This document shows positions 1-8,773 of a stretch of 64,000 nucleotides of DNA, piece by piece. The first letter of the stretch is position 1; the number at the start of each line of letters is the position of its first letter. The DNA is from Neorhodopirellula lusitana (lineage in GTDB: Bacteria; Planctomycetota; Planctomycetia; Pirellulales; Pirellulaceae): contig NZ_FXUG01000009.1 in assembly GCF_900182915.1 (NCBI RefSeq), forward strand, positions 1 through 64,000, read 5' to 3'. The position numbers and the translations under genes were made by a program. A model generated the notes under the pieces. That model made no database searches. It was not told the origin of the DNA and worked only from the letters and a program-made list of their open reading frames with translations.

Positions 1-389
1 ATCTCAGCGATTCGATCAGCATTTCCTGCCAAAACCTTCACCTCATGTTCGGTCGGTTCAGCCAAGTGTTCTTCCATTCGCCGTCCAGGAAACACGCGTA
101 GCCAGCGGATTGCGACTTCGGCATTGCTCCAACTTGCCACCACATCGGGCCGATTGCGAAGGATCACGTGCAAGTGATTGCTCATGACAGCATACGAGAG
201 CACATCGATCCCAAAGACCGAAGCAAGAGCCTCCATCCGACGTCGAATCCACTCTTTGCGAAACGAGTAATCCTTACCCGTCTGTGCATCGACGCCAGCT
301 AAAAAAGCTCGTCGCACACACCTCTGCACCGCATGGACGATACAGACTTCACCATTTTCAAACTGTTCATCACGTTTCGGCCTAGGCAT
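1..389 (-). CDS. Y1 (IS200/REP-type) transposase, 3' part cut by window edge
   Basis: Reading the minus strand from ATG at 389 gives an open frame of about 129 codons that runs off the left edge. It starts MPRPKRDEQFENGEV and contains YAVMSNHLHVILR, the HUH-type metal-binding HxH motif (NHLHV) of Y1 transposases. This matches the planctomycete family of REP-associated/IS200-like tyrosine transposases, which nick and join single-stranded DNA at hairpins. The catalytic tyrosine would lie beyond the edge, so activity cannot be judged. The frame is intact as far as it is visible. No flanking inverted repeat is seen at its start side. Confidence 0.85.
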   Translation of the reverse strand, partial: MPRPKRDEQFENGEVCIVHAVQRCVRRAFLAGVDAQTGKDYSFRKEWIRRRMEALASVFGIDVLSYAVMSNHLHVILRNRPDVVASWSNAEVAIRWLRVFPGRRMEEHLAEPTEHEVKVLAGNADRIAE

Positions 390-768
390 CGAACGGCTCC
401 TGGGTGAGTGGGGCGATCACAAACAATATAGCAATCCACGATCGATCGTCCAGCACTAGGTGGGTGGCACCATTCAAAAAGGAGCGGTGGATCGTCGCGT
501 GTGGACGAACTTGCTCGCTGCGGAAACTTCCCGGAAGAATCACCCAATCTTCACACACTCGGTTTTCCCGACAAATCACGCTTGCCGGACTACCAATTCG
601 ATCGTGGAGTGCGAACGGATTGGCCCTTGTCCCACTCCGCTCATTGCGTCTGAAATCGGACGAAGTAGCTTTTCTGTCGACAGCTATCAATCGCCTCACA
701 CGGCTAAACCATTCGCTCAGCCAACGATGCGATCGGAGCCACCACCCGCTGATAGGATGAACCGACCG
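390..768. other. Intergenic region between transposase and ppk2
   Basis: The frame of the downstream kinase stays open back to 460, but the extra residues show no family similarity and are low in conserved character. I therefore treat this stretch as the divergent promoter region of the transposase and the kinase. No clear hairpin or repeat was recognised. Confidence 0.5.
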
Positions 769-1686
769 ATGAGTACCGATCAAGAAACCGAACATATTCA
801 CGACGCATGGCTTGAGTCTCTAGACGAAGAGCTGGAAATTGAGTTGGACGATCAGCGTTTGGATGCCCATCCAAACAACGAACGACCGACTGCAGAATCA
901 GCAGCAGCTTTGAAAGGCGAGCGGCTAAAGTACTTCCGCGAACTACTGAAGTTGCAACGCGAACTCGTCAAGCTTCAGGACTGGGTCGTTGAAAAGAAAG
1001 AAAAGATCGTCGTGCTCTTCGAAGGTCGCGATGCGGCTGGGAAAGGCGGCGCGATTAAACGCATTACCCAACGACTGAACCCTCGAATTTGCCGCGTCGC
1101 CGCGCTGCCAGCTCCAAGCGACCGCGAACAAACCCAGTGGTATTTCCAACGGTACGTCAGCCACCTACCCGCCGGCGGTGAGATCGTTTTGTTCGATCGC
1201 AGTTGGTACAACCGCGCGGGCGTCGAACGCGTGATGGGATTCTGCACGGACGATCAATACGAAGACTTCCTGGAAACAGTCCCCACGTTCGAGCGAATGC
1301 TGGCGGACTCTGGAATTCGTTTGCTGAAGTACTGGTTCTCGATCTCCGACCAAGAACAAAAGGCTCGCTTTGAGGCCCGCATTCACGACCCACTGAAACA
1401 GTGGAAATTGAGCCCGATGGACTTGCAATCACGAAAACGATGGGAGCAGTACACCAAGGCGAAAGAAATCATGTTGCAACGCACTCATCATGCCGACGCA
1501 CCCTGGTGGATCATCAATGGCGACGACAAAAAATCAGCTCGGTTGAACTGCATCCACCACTTCCTTGACCAGATCCCTTATCAAGAGATCCCGCGGCCCA
1601 CCATCGAATTACCCGAACGCAAATGTTCGGATGACTACAGCCGCAAGCCCGTCGCTGACCAACTCATCGTCCCAGAGATCTACTAG
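769..1686 (+). CDS. ppk2: Polyphosphate kinase 2 family protein
   Basis: The protein of about 305 residues belongs to the PPK2 family, which transfers phosphate between polyphosphate and nucleotides. The Walker A loop GRDAAGKGG is at about residues 86-94. The Walker B/lid segment LFDRSWYNR is at about 141-149, followed by AGVERVMGFC. The segment KWKLSPMD-like (QWKLSPMDLQ) and RWEQYTKAKE are also family-typical. The open frame extends upstream to 460, but ATG 757 or 769 gives the usual family length, so 769 was chosen. The first 45 or so residues are acidic and not conserved. Whether ADP or GDP/AMP is preferred cannot be told from sequence by eye. Confidence 0.9.
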   Translation: MSTDQETEHIHDAWLESLDEELEIELDDQRLDAHPNNERPTAESAAALKGERLKYFRELLKLQRELVKLQDWVVEKKEKIVVLFEGRDAAGKGGAIKRITQRLNPRICRVAALPAPSDREQTQWYFQRYVSHLPAGGEIVLFDRSWYNRAGVERVMGFCTDDQYEDFLETVPTFERMLADSGIRLLKYWFSISDQEQKARFEARIHDPLKQWKLSPMDLQSRKRWEQYTKAKEIMLQRTHHADAPWWIINGDDKKSARLNCIHHFLDQIPYQEIPRPTIELPERKCSDDYSRKPVADQLIVPEIY

Positions 1687-1936
1687 GTTACTCAGCTACT
1701 GAGCGAAAGATTTACTGGGTGGTAGATCTATCGAGCAATATCAAACGCAGCCTGCAGCGAACCCGATCGCTTTATGAGGTCCAAACCACATCATTTAATT
1801 TGGCATGACCAACACGGGTACGAAGTTAGGCATCCTACCGAAACAACCTGTCGCCTTTGCAGCAGCCGACCGTGGAACGCAGCTCATCCTGAACTCTAGG
1901 GAGCTACCGAACTTCTTTCGGGGCGGTTCCTTCGAC

Positions 1937-3118
1937 TTAGGACAGGATCACTTCGCTGGCTTCGGCCAGCAGGTTAACGACCTTGTCGATCTGCTCGCGG
2001 CTGGTCGTCCAACCCACCGAGAAGCGAAGCGTGCGGCCGATCTGCTTTTCGGTTCGGCCGATCGCACGAAGCGTGCGAGTCATCTCATCCGGCGGACTGA
2101 TCGACTGTGCCGACGCGACCACGATCTGTCTCGCCGCTTTTTGCAACCGCCGAGCTTCACAGCCCATCTCGATACAAATCGTGTTAGGCAAGCGATCATG
2201 ATGCTCGGACAAAACCGTGACGCGCCCATCCAGAGTGGATCGCAGGCCATCAATCAAGCGTTCGCACAACTCGTTCAGCGTGGCTTGAGCTTCATCGACG
2301 CAACGAGCCGTCAGCGACGCCGCAGCGCCAAGCCCAACGATGCCAGGCACATTCTCGCTGCCCGCTCGCAGTCCCATCTCACGAGATTCACCATAGGAAA
2401 TCGGATGCAAGTCCAACCCGCGACGGACGAACAACGCACCAGCTCCTTTGGGGCCGTAGATTTTATGCGCCGTCAATGACAACGTATCAACACGCAGTAT
2501 GTTGACGTCAATTGGGATGCGTCCCACGGCAGCGGTCGCATCACAATGCACACGGATGCCACGGTTGTGACAAAGATCCGCCAACTTTCGGATCGGCTGG
2601 ATCGTACCCAAGACAGGATTGGCTAGCTGCAAACAAGCCAGATGAGTTGTTTCGCGGAATCGAGATTCAAAAGCTTCCGGCGAAACAATTCCATATTCGT
2701 TGCAAGGAACAGTCTCGACCTCCCAACCCAGAAGCCGAAGCTGACGCGACGCAGCGATGACCGACTCGTCCTCAACTTCAGAAACCAAGGCATGGGGCGT
2801 CGGGCCATCCCCATTGCATGGATAGTGGCTGATCAAGTCCGAAGGCAGACCTCCGGATCGACAAACCATCGCGGCCCCCAGCACGCCCAAGTTGTTGGCC
2901 TCGGTACCACCGCTGGTGAAGACCACCTCAAAAGGGTCGCACCCCAACAGCATCGAGACACCTTCGCGCGCATTCTCCACGGCTTCACTCACCGCCGACG
3001 CATGCACATGGGACTGCGAAGGCAACATGAAGTGTGTCGACCAGAACGCCTGCATGGACTCAATCACCGAAGGGGCGACAGGCGTGGTGCGGTTGAAGTC
3101 GAGATAGATCAGCGACAC
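1937..3118 (-). CDS. Cysteine desulfurase-like PLP protein without the catalytic cysteine
   Basis: This 393-residue fold-type I PLP protein follows the NifS/IscS pattern. YLDFNRTTPV is at the N-terminus, FTSGGTEANN at about 67-76 and HCDATAAVGRIPID at 191-204. The Schiff-base lysine is K219 in LTAHKIYGPKGAGAL, and GLRAGSENVPG follows at 249-259. In active members a loop of the type SSGSAC(S/T)S precedes the vLRALG segment. Here the same place reads VVASAQSIS before LRAIG, so isoleucine 340 stands where the persulfide cysteine should be. The DNA of this stretch (about 2098-2140) supports the reading. The protein may use another chemistry, such as selenocysteine lyase-like, aminotransferase or epimerase activity, or be a non-catalytic relative. 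Confidence 0.85.
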   Translation of the reverse strand: MSLIYLDFNRTTPVAPSVIESMQAFWSTHFMLPSQSHVHASAVSEAVENAREGVSMLLGCDPFEVVFTSGGTEANNLGVLGAAMVCRSGGLPSDLISHYPCNGDGPTPHALVSEVEDESVIAASRQLRLLGWEVETVPCNEYGIVSPEAFESRFRETTHLACLQLANPVLGTIQPIRKLADLCHNRGIRVHCDATAAVGRIPIDVNILRVDTLSLTAHKIYGPKGAGALFVRRGLDLHPISYGESREMGLRAGSENVPGIVGLGAAASLTARCVDEAQATLNELCERLIDGLRSTLDGRVTVLSEHHDRLPNTICIEMGCEARRLQKAARQIVVASAQSISPPDEMTRTLRAIGRTEKQIGRTLRFSVGWTTSREQIDKVVNLLAEASEVILS

Positions 3119-3198
3119 GAGTAAACAATTCGGGATGCAGGTGAGAATACAGTCTCACCAGACTAACTACGGGCCTCACGCATTCCAGCGAAAGGCGT

Positions 3199-3711
3199 TC
3201 ACCGAGACTTCTTTTTTTGGTCTTTTGCCATCTGCTTCATCTTCTTGACTTGATCCTCAGCAACAACCCAACCGCGGCAGTTTCTGGCCCCACACTGGCA
3301 CTTTGGGTTCCAATCAAAGGCTTCCCATGCGTAGTCAAATGTCAACTGAGTCTCAGGTTCGATGTTGCAAATCGCAACAACCCCCAAGGAAAACTCCGTC
3401 AACTGAACCAGCTCGCAGTTTGGGCTGCAGGAGTGATTCATGAACGCGCCAGGGGTACTGGGCTCGAGATACCAGTCCTCATCTAGGTCCATCACATACT
3501 CACTGCCCACATAAGCTTTCTTAGGGATCAGCTGCCCAGTCACTTCCATCACCAACTCACCCGGCAAGAACTGGCGTACAGCAAAAACGCCATGCCCACA
3601 CTTGCCCGTCGACTGGACTTCGATGTCGTCATCAAAGTAGGACCGGTAGTAGTAATCCTTGTCGACCAAGGCTTGTAGTTTTTTGCGTCGTTGTTTGTCC
3701 AAGGTAGTCAT
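3199..3711 (-). CDS. SET-domain protein-lysine methyltransferase-like
   Basis: The 170-residue protein carries a compact SET domain. GHGVFAVR is at about 39-46, the SAM/active-site segment FMNHSCSPNC at 90-99 and LTFDYAW at 123-129. A post-SET zinc cluster CQCGARNCRGW is at 138-148. These are the hallmark motifs of eukaryotic-type protein lysine methyltransferases, which occur sporadically in bacteria including planctomycetes and chlamydiae. The tail is basic (KKMKQMAKDQKKKSR). The substrate is unknown; a ribosomal, DNA-binding or surface protein is conceivable. It sits about 80 bp upstream of the desulfurase-like gene on the same strand, so the two may be cotranscribed. Confidence 0.9.
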   Translation of the reverse strand: MTTLDKQRRKKLQALVDKDYYYRSYFDDDIEVQSTGKCGHGVFAVRQFLPGELVMEVTGQLIPKKAYVGSEYVMDLDEDWYLEPSTPGAFMNHSCSPNCELVQLTEFSLGVVAICNIEPETQLTFDYAWEAFDWNPKCQCGARNCRGWVVAEDQVKKMKQMAKDQKKKSR

Positions 3712-3928
3712 GCAGTGGATTCAGGGTGAAAGAAGATCAGGTTCGCTATTTGCCCTAATCGGTAGCTTCCCCAAAGTTTGGGTGAGCGTCAATCGACGAA
3801 ACGATTGAAACGGTTACTCCGGAAATGCCCCGCCACGGATTTCGGCAACAACTTCGGCAGATTGCTGACCGATACCACAGAGGGTCCCTTCGACACCGAC
3901 TGGACTAATACTCCACCCAGGGTGACTT

Positions 3929-4738
3929 ATGAATCGTTCGCTGCCACTGTTTTTCGCCGTTTTTGCTACTGTTGCCTGTGTGCCAACCGCACATGCAGAC
4001 CTTGACTCGCTACTTGGCGATTGGGTTGACGCAGCAAACTCCGAAACCGAATCCAATTCGGCTTCCGACCTTTCGTTGACCTCAGCCGCCCAGGTCGGGG
4101 AACTCGAAATGGTCAGTTCGCCAAGCTTGACTTCGGAAGCGGACCCTTTGTCGCTCGACGACACCCCCGATGAAGCCGGCGAAGCGACCTCGCTGACCGG
4201 CCACCATGCAGGCTCGGGAAGCTCGGTGGGTCACCAGCATTTACATGCCCCCCACAACCTTTACGCAGCCCCAACACCCAGCATCAATCCCTACGTTGGC
4301 CAAGCCTCGGGCGGATGCGGTCAACCCAGCTGCGGGCAAGCGAGTTGCAACAGCGGATCATGCGGCTGCCAGTCTGGCTGCGGCGAACTTCTCGACCGAC
4401 AAGATGACTGCCGCAAAGTGGGCCAAAGCGAATGCCGCCCTCACCGCAGCCCAGTTTTGCCGCCCCCCAGCACGTTCCTACAACTCTTCCGCAGCCGCAA
4501 CTCATACTCAGCGGTATGGGAAGGCTATGCGGACGAAACTCGCGAGCGATGCCGAAACCGCAGCCCACACTTGGACGGCACATGGCGTTGCCAAGGCTGT
4601 GACAACCTACTAGAGCCCGGACAGGTCACTTGCAGCGGCGGATGCAAAATCAAACGCCCCGCAGCGAGCTGCCAAGGCGGTTGCGGCGAACTGATCGAGC
4701 CCTGCCCCGCACCGTGTGACAGCGGCTGCGATCGATAG
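3929..4738 (+). CDS. Secreted cysteine- and glycine-rich hypothetical protein
   Basis: I do not recognise a family. The 269-residue product starts with a clear signal peptide (MNRSLPLFFAVFATVACV, cleavage probably after AHA at about 23). An acidic Ser/Glu/Asp-rich segment follows to about residue 85, then a His-rich stretch (GHQHLHAPHN). The C-terminal half is rich in Cys-Gly, with repeats such as CGQPSCGQASC, CGCQSGCGELL, CQGCDNLLEPG and CQGGCGELIEPC. Two related GCGEL(L/I) motifs suggest an internal duplication. Paired cysteines imply disulfides or metal binding in the periplasm or outside the cell. Similar low-complexity secreted proteins are common in planctomycetes. Confidence 0.7.
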   Translation: MNRSLPLFFAVFATVACVPTAHADLDSLLGDWVDAANSETESNSASDLSLTSAAQVGELEMVSSPSLTSEADPLSLDDTPDEAGEATSLTGHHAGSGSSVGHQHLHAPHNLYAAPTPSINPYVGQASGGCGQPSCGQASCNSGSCGCQSGCGELLDRQDDCRKVGQSECRPHRSPVLPPPSTFLQLFRSRNSYSAVWEGYADETRERCRNRSPHLDGTWRCQGCDNLLEPGQVTCSGGCKIKRPAASCQGGCGELIEPCPAPCDSGCDR

Positions 4739-4865
4739 TCAAGCGGCAGCTCTACCAACTCGCCCGGAATCCCTAGCCGAATCTGATTTCTAGATCCGGC
4801 ACTCGTTCTCCGATCCAGCAATCAGTTGCTGCATTTCAGGCGAGAGAATGGCGAGCGAGCCGGTC

Positions 4866-5297
4866 TTACTCCTCGGTAACGCGGACGGTGGTCATTTCGT
4901 CGCCCTTTTCGATCGAATCGACCACGTCTTGGCCTTCGATGACTTTACCAAAGACGCTGTGACGATCGTTCAAGTGAGGCGTCGCGGTGTGGGTGATGAA
5001 GAACTGCGAGCCGTTGGTGTTCGGTCCCGCGTTGGCCATCGACAGAACGCCTGGGCCGTCGTGCCGCAATTCAGGATCAAACTCGTCCTCGAATTGGTAG
5101 CCTGGGCCACCCGTGCCGGTTCCCAGAGGGCACCCGCCCTGGATCATGAAATCAGGGATCACGCGATGAAACTTCAAGCCATCGTAGTACTTCTTTTCGC
5201 AAAGCGTTTCAAAGTTGCCCACGGTTTTAGGCGTCTTTTCAGCGAAGAGTTCGACTTTGATGGTGCCGCGATTGGTTTCGAAGGTGGCAACTTTCAT
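4866..5297 (-). CDS. Peptidyl-prolyl cis-trans isomerase, cyclophilin type
   Basis: This 143-residue single-domain cyclophilin catalyses proline isomerisation during protein folding. [13 protein letters not shown] is at 43-55 and includes the catalytic arginine R45. [14 protein letters not shown] is at 87-100 and [12 protein letters not shown] at 108-119. There is no signal peptide, so it is probably cytoplasmic (PpiB-like). Length is typical of short bacterial cyclophilins. It ends close to the preceding convergent gene and is followed upstream by mnmA on the same strand with a gap of about 195 bp. Confidence 0.95.
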   Translation of the reverse strand: MKVATFETNRGTIKVELFAEKTPKTVGNFETLCEKKYYDGLKFHRVIPDFMIQGGCPLGTGTGGPGYQFEDEFDPELRHDGPGVLSMANAGPNTNGSQFFITHTATPHLNDRHSVFGKVIEGQDVVDSIEKGDEMTTVRVTEE

Positions 5298-5492
5298 GTT
5301 TCTTGTTCAGCAAAAGGTTCGAAAATGGGGAAACGCAACAGGGATTCTCTGTGCGTTCTTTCGATGCCGACCATAGCCGACCCAAGATTTCCGTTCAATC
5401 GGATGCCAGCGACCGGAAGCCAGCGACTAATCGGATGCCCGCCAATTCACCTCCAGCCAGCGAAGACTCACCAACGGCGGCCTGCTCGCCGG

Positions 5493-6671
5493 CTACGCCT
5501 CTGTCGCCGCCACAATCCAACCGCCGCCCAGCACCCGCTCATCGTCGTACACGACCGCAGCTTGGCCAGGTGAAATGGCTGATTGAGGCTGATCAAAATG
5601 CACTCGAAACGTCGACCAATCCTGCCCACTGAACTCGATGCGAGCGGCATGCGGCTGACCATTGTAGCGAAACTGCACTCGCACTTTTTCAGGCATTTCA
5701 GCCGGATCGATCAGCCAATTCGTCTGATCCGCCAACAACCCTGGCGCCAACAGTTCCTCGGCACTCCCCAACACAACTCGCTTAGTCGTCGGCTCAATCC
5801 GAATCACAAAATGCGGTGTCCCCAGGGCGACGCCCAGTCCTTTTCGCTGCCCAACGGTGAACGCCTCGTACCCATTATGCTCGCCAACCACTTCACCGGT
5901 CGACAAAACAATGGCCCCCGCCGTTGCACCCACCATCTCCGGGCGACGCGATTTCACAAAATCACTGTGGTGTCCTTGGGTGACAAAACAGATCTCCTGA
6001 CTGTCCTTCTTTTCCGAGACCCCCAGACCGATTGAAGCGGCAATTTCGCGGATCTTTGGCTTTTCGAAATCGCCCACTGGCAACATCATCCGCGACAAAC
6101 GTTCTCGCCCGATTCCAAACAACGCATAGGACTGATCCTTATGCCCGTCCAAACCACGATGCAGTTCCCGCTGACCACCTTGGACCACCATCCGAGCGTA
6201 GTGCCCCGTCGCCACGAAATCGGCGTCAACGCCATCGGCGTAGTCAAACAGCTTGCCAAACTTAATCCAGTGGTTGCACTTCACACACGGGTTCGGAGTT
6301 CGCGCGGCGAGGTAATCGTCCACGAAATAGTCCACGATCCGCCGAAAATCCTCTTGCAGGTCCAACGAGTAAAACGGGATGTCCATCGACATTGCCACGC
6401 GCCGAGCATCAGCCGCATCGGTCGCACTGCAGCACCCCTGCTTGTGGTCCGCTCGCTTACCCGCGGAAGCCGACCCTGACATGTTGCCCAACACCGGCAG
6501 GTTCAGCGGATTCGCGTTGTTTTCCTCATCCGAATCAATTCGGCAAGCCGACGCAGACGCCTCACCGTGCCGCATGAAGACGCCGATGACATCATGCCCC
6601 GCTTGGGTTAACAGGTGGGCCGCGACGCTGGAATCAACGCCTCCACTCATCGCGAGAACGACACGGGACAT
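5493..6671 (-). CDS. mnmA: tRNA-specific 2-thiouridylase MnmA
   Basis: MnmA activates uridine 34 of Glu, Gln and Lys tRNAs by adenylation and inserts sulfur. The PP-loop SGGVDSS is at 9-15. The two catalytic cysteines are C129 in NPCVKCN and C228 in SQEICFV. GHYAR at 156-160 and KDQSYALFG at 178-186 are also family markers. The protein has 392 residues because of an insert at about 40-75, between the first strand and the ADARRVA helix, ending in KQGCCSATDA. It needs a sulfur donor; the nearby desulfurase-like gene lacks its cysteine, so the donor must come from elsewhere. Confidence 0.96.
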   Translation of the reverse strand: MSRVVLAMSGGVDSSVAAHLLTQAGHDVIGVFMRHGEASASACRIDSDEENNANPLNLPVLGNMSGSASAGKRADHKQGCCSATDAADARRVAMSMDIPFYSLDLQEDFRRIVDYFVDDYLAARTPNPCVKCNHWIKFGKLFDYADGVDADFVATGHYARMVVQGGQRELHRGLDGHKDQSYALFGIGRERLSRMMLPVGDFEKPKIREIAASIGLGVSEKKDSQEICFVTQGHHSDFVKSRRPEMVGATAGAIVLSTGEVVGEHNGYEAFTVGQRKGLGVALGTPHFVIRIEPTTKRVVLGSAEELLAPGLLADQTNWLIDPAEMPEKVRVQFRYNGQPHAARIEFSGQDWSTFRVHFDQPQSAISPGQAAVVYDDERVLGGGWIVAATEA

Positions 6672-6768
6672 GTATAAATAACTCGGTTAGAAATATTGAA
6701 ATGGTGCGAGATCCAGTTCACCTGAATCCAGTCACCCACTCCATCATACCCAAAGAGGCCCATTCGTC

Positions 6769-7888
6769 ATGGACGCAGAACTGGTCAATCGCAGCAAATC
6801 GATCCAAGCTCGCCTGAAACAACTACAGGACTCTCTTTGACCACGCTGGCAAACTGACGGCAATTAAGTCGATCGAAGACCAAATGGCCGCCCCAGATTT
6901 CTGGGACAACAGCGAAAAAGCCCAAACCGTTGTCATGCAACTGAAGGGACTCAAGGGCATCGTTGGCCCCATGGACGACCTCGTCCAATCCGCCGAGGAC
7001 CTCGAAGCCCTTTTTGAGATGGCCGAAGAAGACGCCTCAATCGAGGGCGAAGTTCGCAGCGAAATCACGCGACTCGAAACGGTTCTCGACGACCTCGAAC
7101 TCAAAGCGTTGCTCAATGGCCCCAATGATGGTGCCGGGGCAATTGTCACGATCAACGCGCGCGATGGCGGCACCGACGCCAATGACTGGGCCGACATGAT
7201 GTTGCGGATGTACTCCGCCTGGGCAGTTGGCCAGGATTACAAAATTGAGTTGCTCGATCGTCAAGAAAACGAAGAAGCCGGCATCAACCACGCCTCCATC
7301 GCTGTCCGTGGCCCCATGGCTTACGGCTACCTGAAGGGCGAAGAAGGCATGCACCGTCTGGTTCGAATCAGCCCGTTCAATAGCGAAGGCAAACGCCAAA
7401 CCAGTTTCGCCGCCGTCAGTGTTTCGCCCGAGATCGATGACTCCATCGAAATCAATATCGAAAAGAAAGACGTTCGCGAGGACACCTACCGTGCCGGTGG
7501 TGCCGGTGGACAACACGTCAACAAAACCGACAGTGCCGTTCGCCTGACCCACATCCCGACCAACACCGTTGTGCAGTGCCAAAACGAGCGCAGCCAACAC
7601 CAAAACCGGGACACCGCTTGGAAAATGTTACGGGCCAAGATGGCACGAATTGAAGAAGAACGCCGTGAGGCCGAAGACGCATCCAAGTACGCCACCCAAG
7701 CGCGTACGGGATTCGGAAGTCAGATTCGCAACTACTTCCTTCACCCCGACCAACGGGTCAAGGATTCACGAACAGGCCACTACGTCGGCAACTTCGAAAG
7801 CGTCATCAACGGCAGCGAGTTACAAGGCTTCTTCGACGCCTTCTTGAGACTCAAAGCGGGCAAAACCGAAGCCATCGCGGACGAGTAA
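6769..7888 (+). CDS. prfB: Peptide chain release factor 2 (programmed +1 frameshift)
   Basis: RF2 reads UAA and UGA stop codons. The gene starts at ATG 6769 and runs 23 codons to an in-frame TGA at 6838-6840. Skipping T6838 restores a frame that continues to 7888, giving 372 residues. The codon-recognition tripeptide SPF is at about 201-203 and the catalytic GGQ (RAGGAGGQHVNK) at 246-248. Counting only the ORF from ATG 6884 would lose the N-terminal helices. The frameshift is the classical autoregulation of RF2: low RF2 lets the ribosome slip and make more. Confidence 0.96.
6827..6841 (+). promoter_or_regulatory. prfB programmed frameshift site
   Basis: The slippery sequence CTT TGA C lies at 6835-6841, identical to the core of the Escherichia coli prfB site. 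A Shine-Dalgarno-like AGGA at 6827-6830 precedes it by four bases. The downstream frame continues LDHAGKLTAIKSIEDQ before MAAPDFW, as RF2 homologues do. Confidence 0.95.
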
Positions 7889-7946
7889 ACGCGAATTCGA
7901 ATCCTGCTGACGGACATGCACTAACTGCAGCCAAGTCCCATTTAGA

Positions 7947-7993
7947 AACCCACCGCCGCTCCAGCAACGGAGCGGCTTTCCAACCGGTGGGTT
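7947..7993. terminator. Nested inverted repeat, likely bidirectional terminator
   Basis: An outer 9-bp pair AACCCACCG (7947-7955) with CGGTGGGTT (7985-7993) encloses an inner 8-bp pair GCCGCTCC (7955-7962) with GGAGCGGC (7969-7976). It sits between the convergent ends of prfB and the ABC transporter ATPase gene, where a shared terminator is expected. There is no long T-run on either side. Confidence 0.7.
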
Positions 7994-8002
7994 AAGTGAA
8001 CG

Positions 8003-8773
8003 TCATGATGGGCTTGAAAAGTCGAGACCCATCGTCTTGAAAATTTCGTCTCGCAACCGGAGATACTCCGGTGAGTCCAGGTTTCGAGGGCGAGGCAATT
8101 GCACGTCCAAAATCGTTCGAATCTCAGCCGGGCGTGGGCTAAGCACCACAACGCGGTCAGCTAACTGCACCGCTTCTTCGACGTCGTGCGTGACAAACAG
8201 CACCGTCTTCTTTTCTTGCCGCCAAATGTCAACAAGATCGGCTCGCATCTTCATTCGGGTCAAGAAGTCCAAAGCACCCAGCGGTTCATCCATGAACAAC
8301 ACGTCAGGGTTCGCCGCCAACGCTCGTGCAATCTCAACGCGCTGCACCATCCCGCCGGAAAGCTCTCGCGGGTACGCCCGCTCGAATCCAGTTAGCCCCA
8401 CCATGTCGACATAGTGGGCGACCGTACGCTCCCGCTCCGCATCGGGTCGATCGAGCAGACCAAAACCGATGTTCTGGTCCACCGTCAGCCACGGGAAAAC
8501 GGCATTGTTCTGAAAGATAAAAATGCGACGTGGGTCGGGCCCCACCACCGGTTCACCGTCAATCAAAACGGTGCCGGAGGTCGGCTTTAAAAAGCCACAC
8601 GCCATGTTCAATAGCGTCGACTTACCACAACCCGACGGTCCCACGATACAAATGAACTCGCCCTGCTGGACGGTCAAGTTGAACGAACTCAACACTGGCA
8701 TCGACTCGCCGCCATCGTGCGAGTAATCCAGCGTCAAATCTTGAAGTTCGATTTTGGGTGACGAAACACTCAT
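8003..8773 (-). CDS. ABC transporter ATP-binding protein, NitT/TauT type
   Basis: The 256-residue ATPase powers an importer together with the two genes upstream. Walker A GPSGCGKST is at 45-53, the Q-loop at about 88 (FQNN), the signature LSGGMVQR at 138-145, and Walker B LFMDEP at 159-164, followed by a D-loop and the H-loop VTHDVEEA. The segment GALDFLTRMKMR is typical of the SsuB/TauB/NrtD branch. Its ATG overlaps the permease stop by four bases (ATGA), indicating translational coupling. Confidence 0.93.
   Translation of the reverse strand: MSVSSPKIELQDLTLDYSHDGGESMPVLSSFNLTVQQGEFICIVGPSGCGKSTLLNMACGFLKPTSGTVLIDGEPVVGPDPRRIFIFQNNAVFPWLTVDQNIGFGLLDRPDAERERTVAHYVDMVGLTGFERAYPRELSGGMVQRVEIARALAANPDVLFMDEPLGALDFLTRMKMRADLVDIWRQEKKTVLFVTHDVEEAVQLADRVVVLSPRPAEIRTILDVQLPRPRNLDSPEYLRLRDEIFKTMGLDFSSPS

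Noticed and set aside
460-768. Longer N-terminus of the polyphosphate kinase
   Set aside because: The extra residues have no similarity to PPK2, and the start near 769 gives the normal length.
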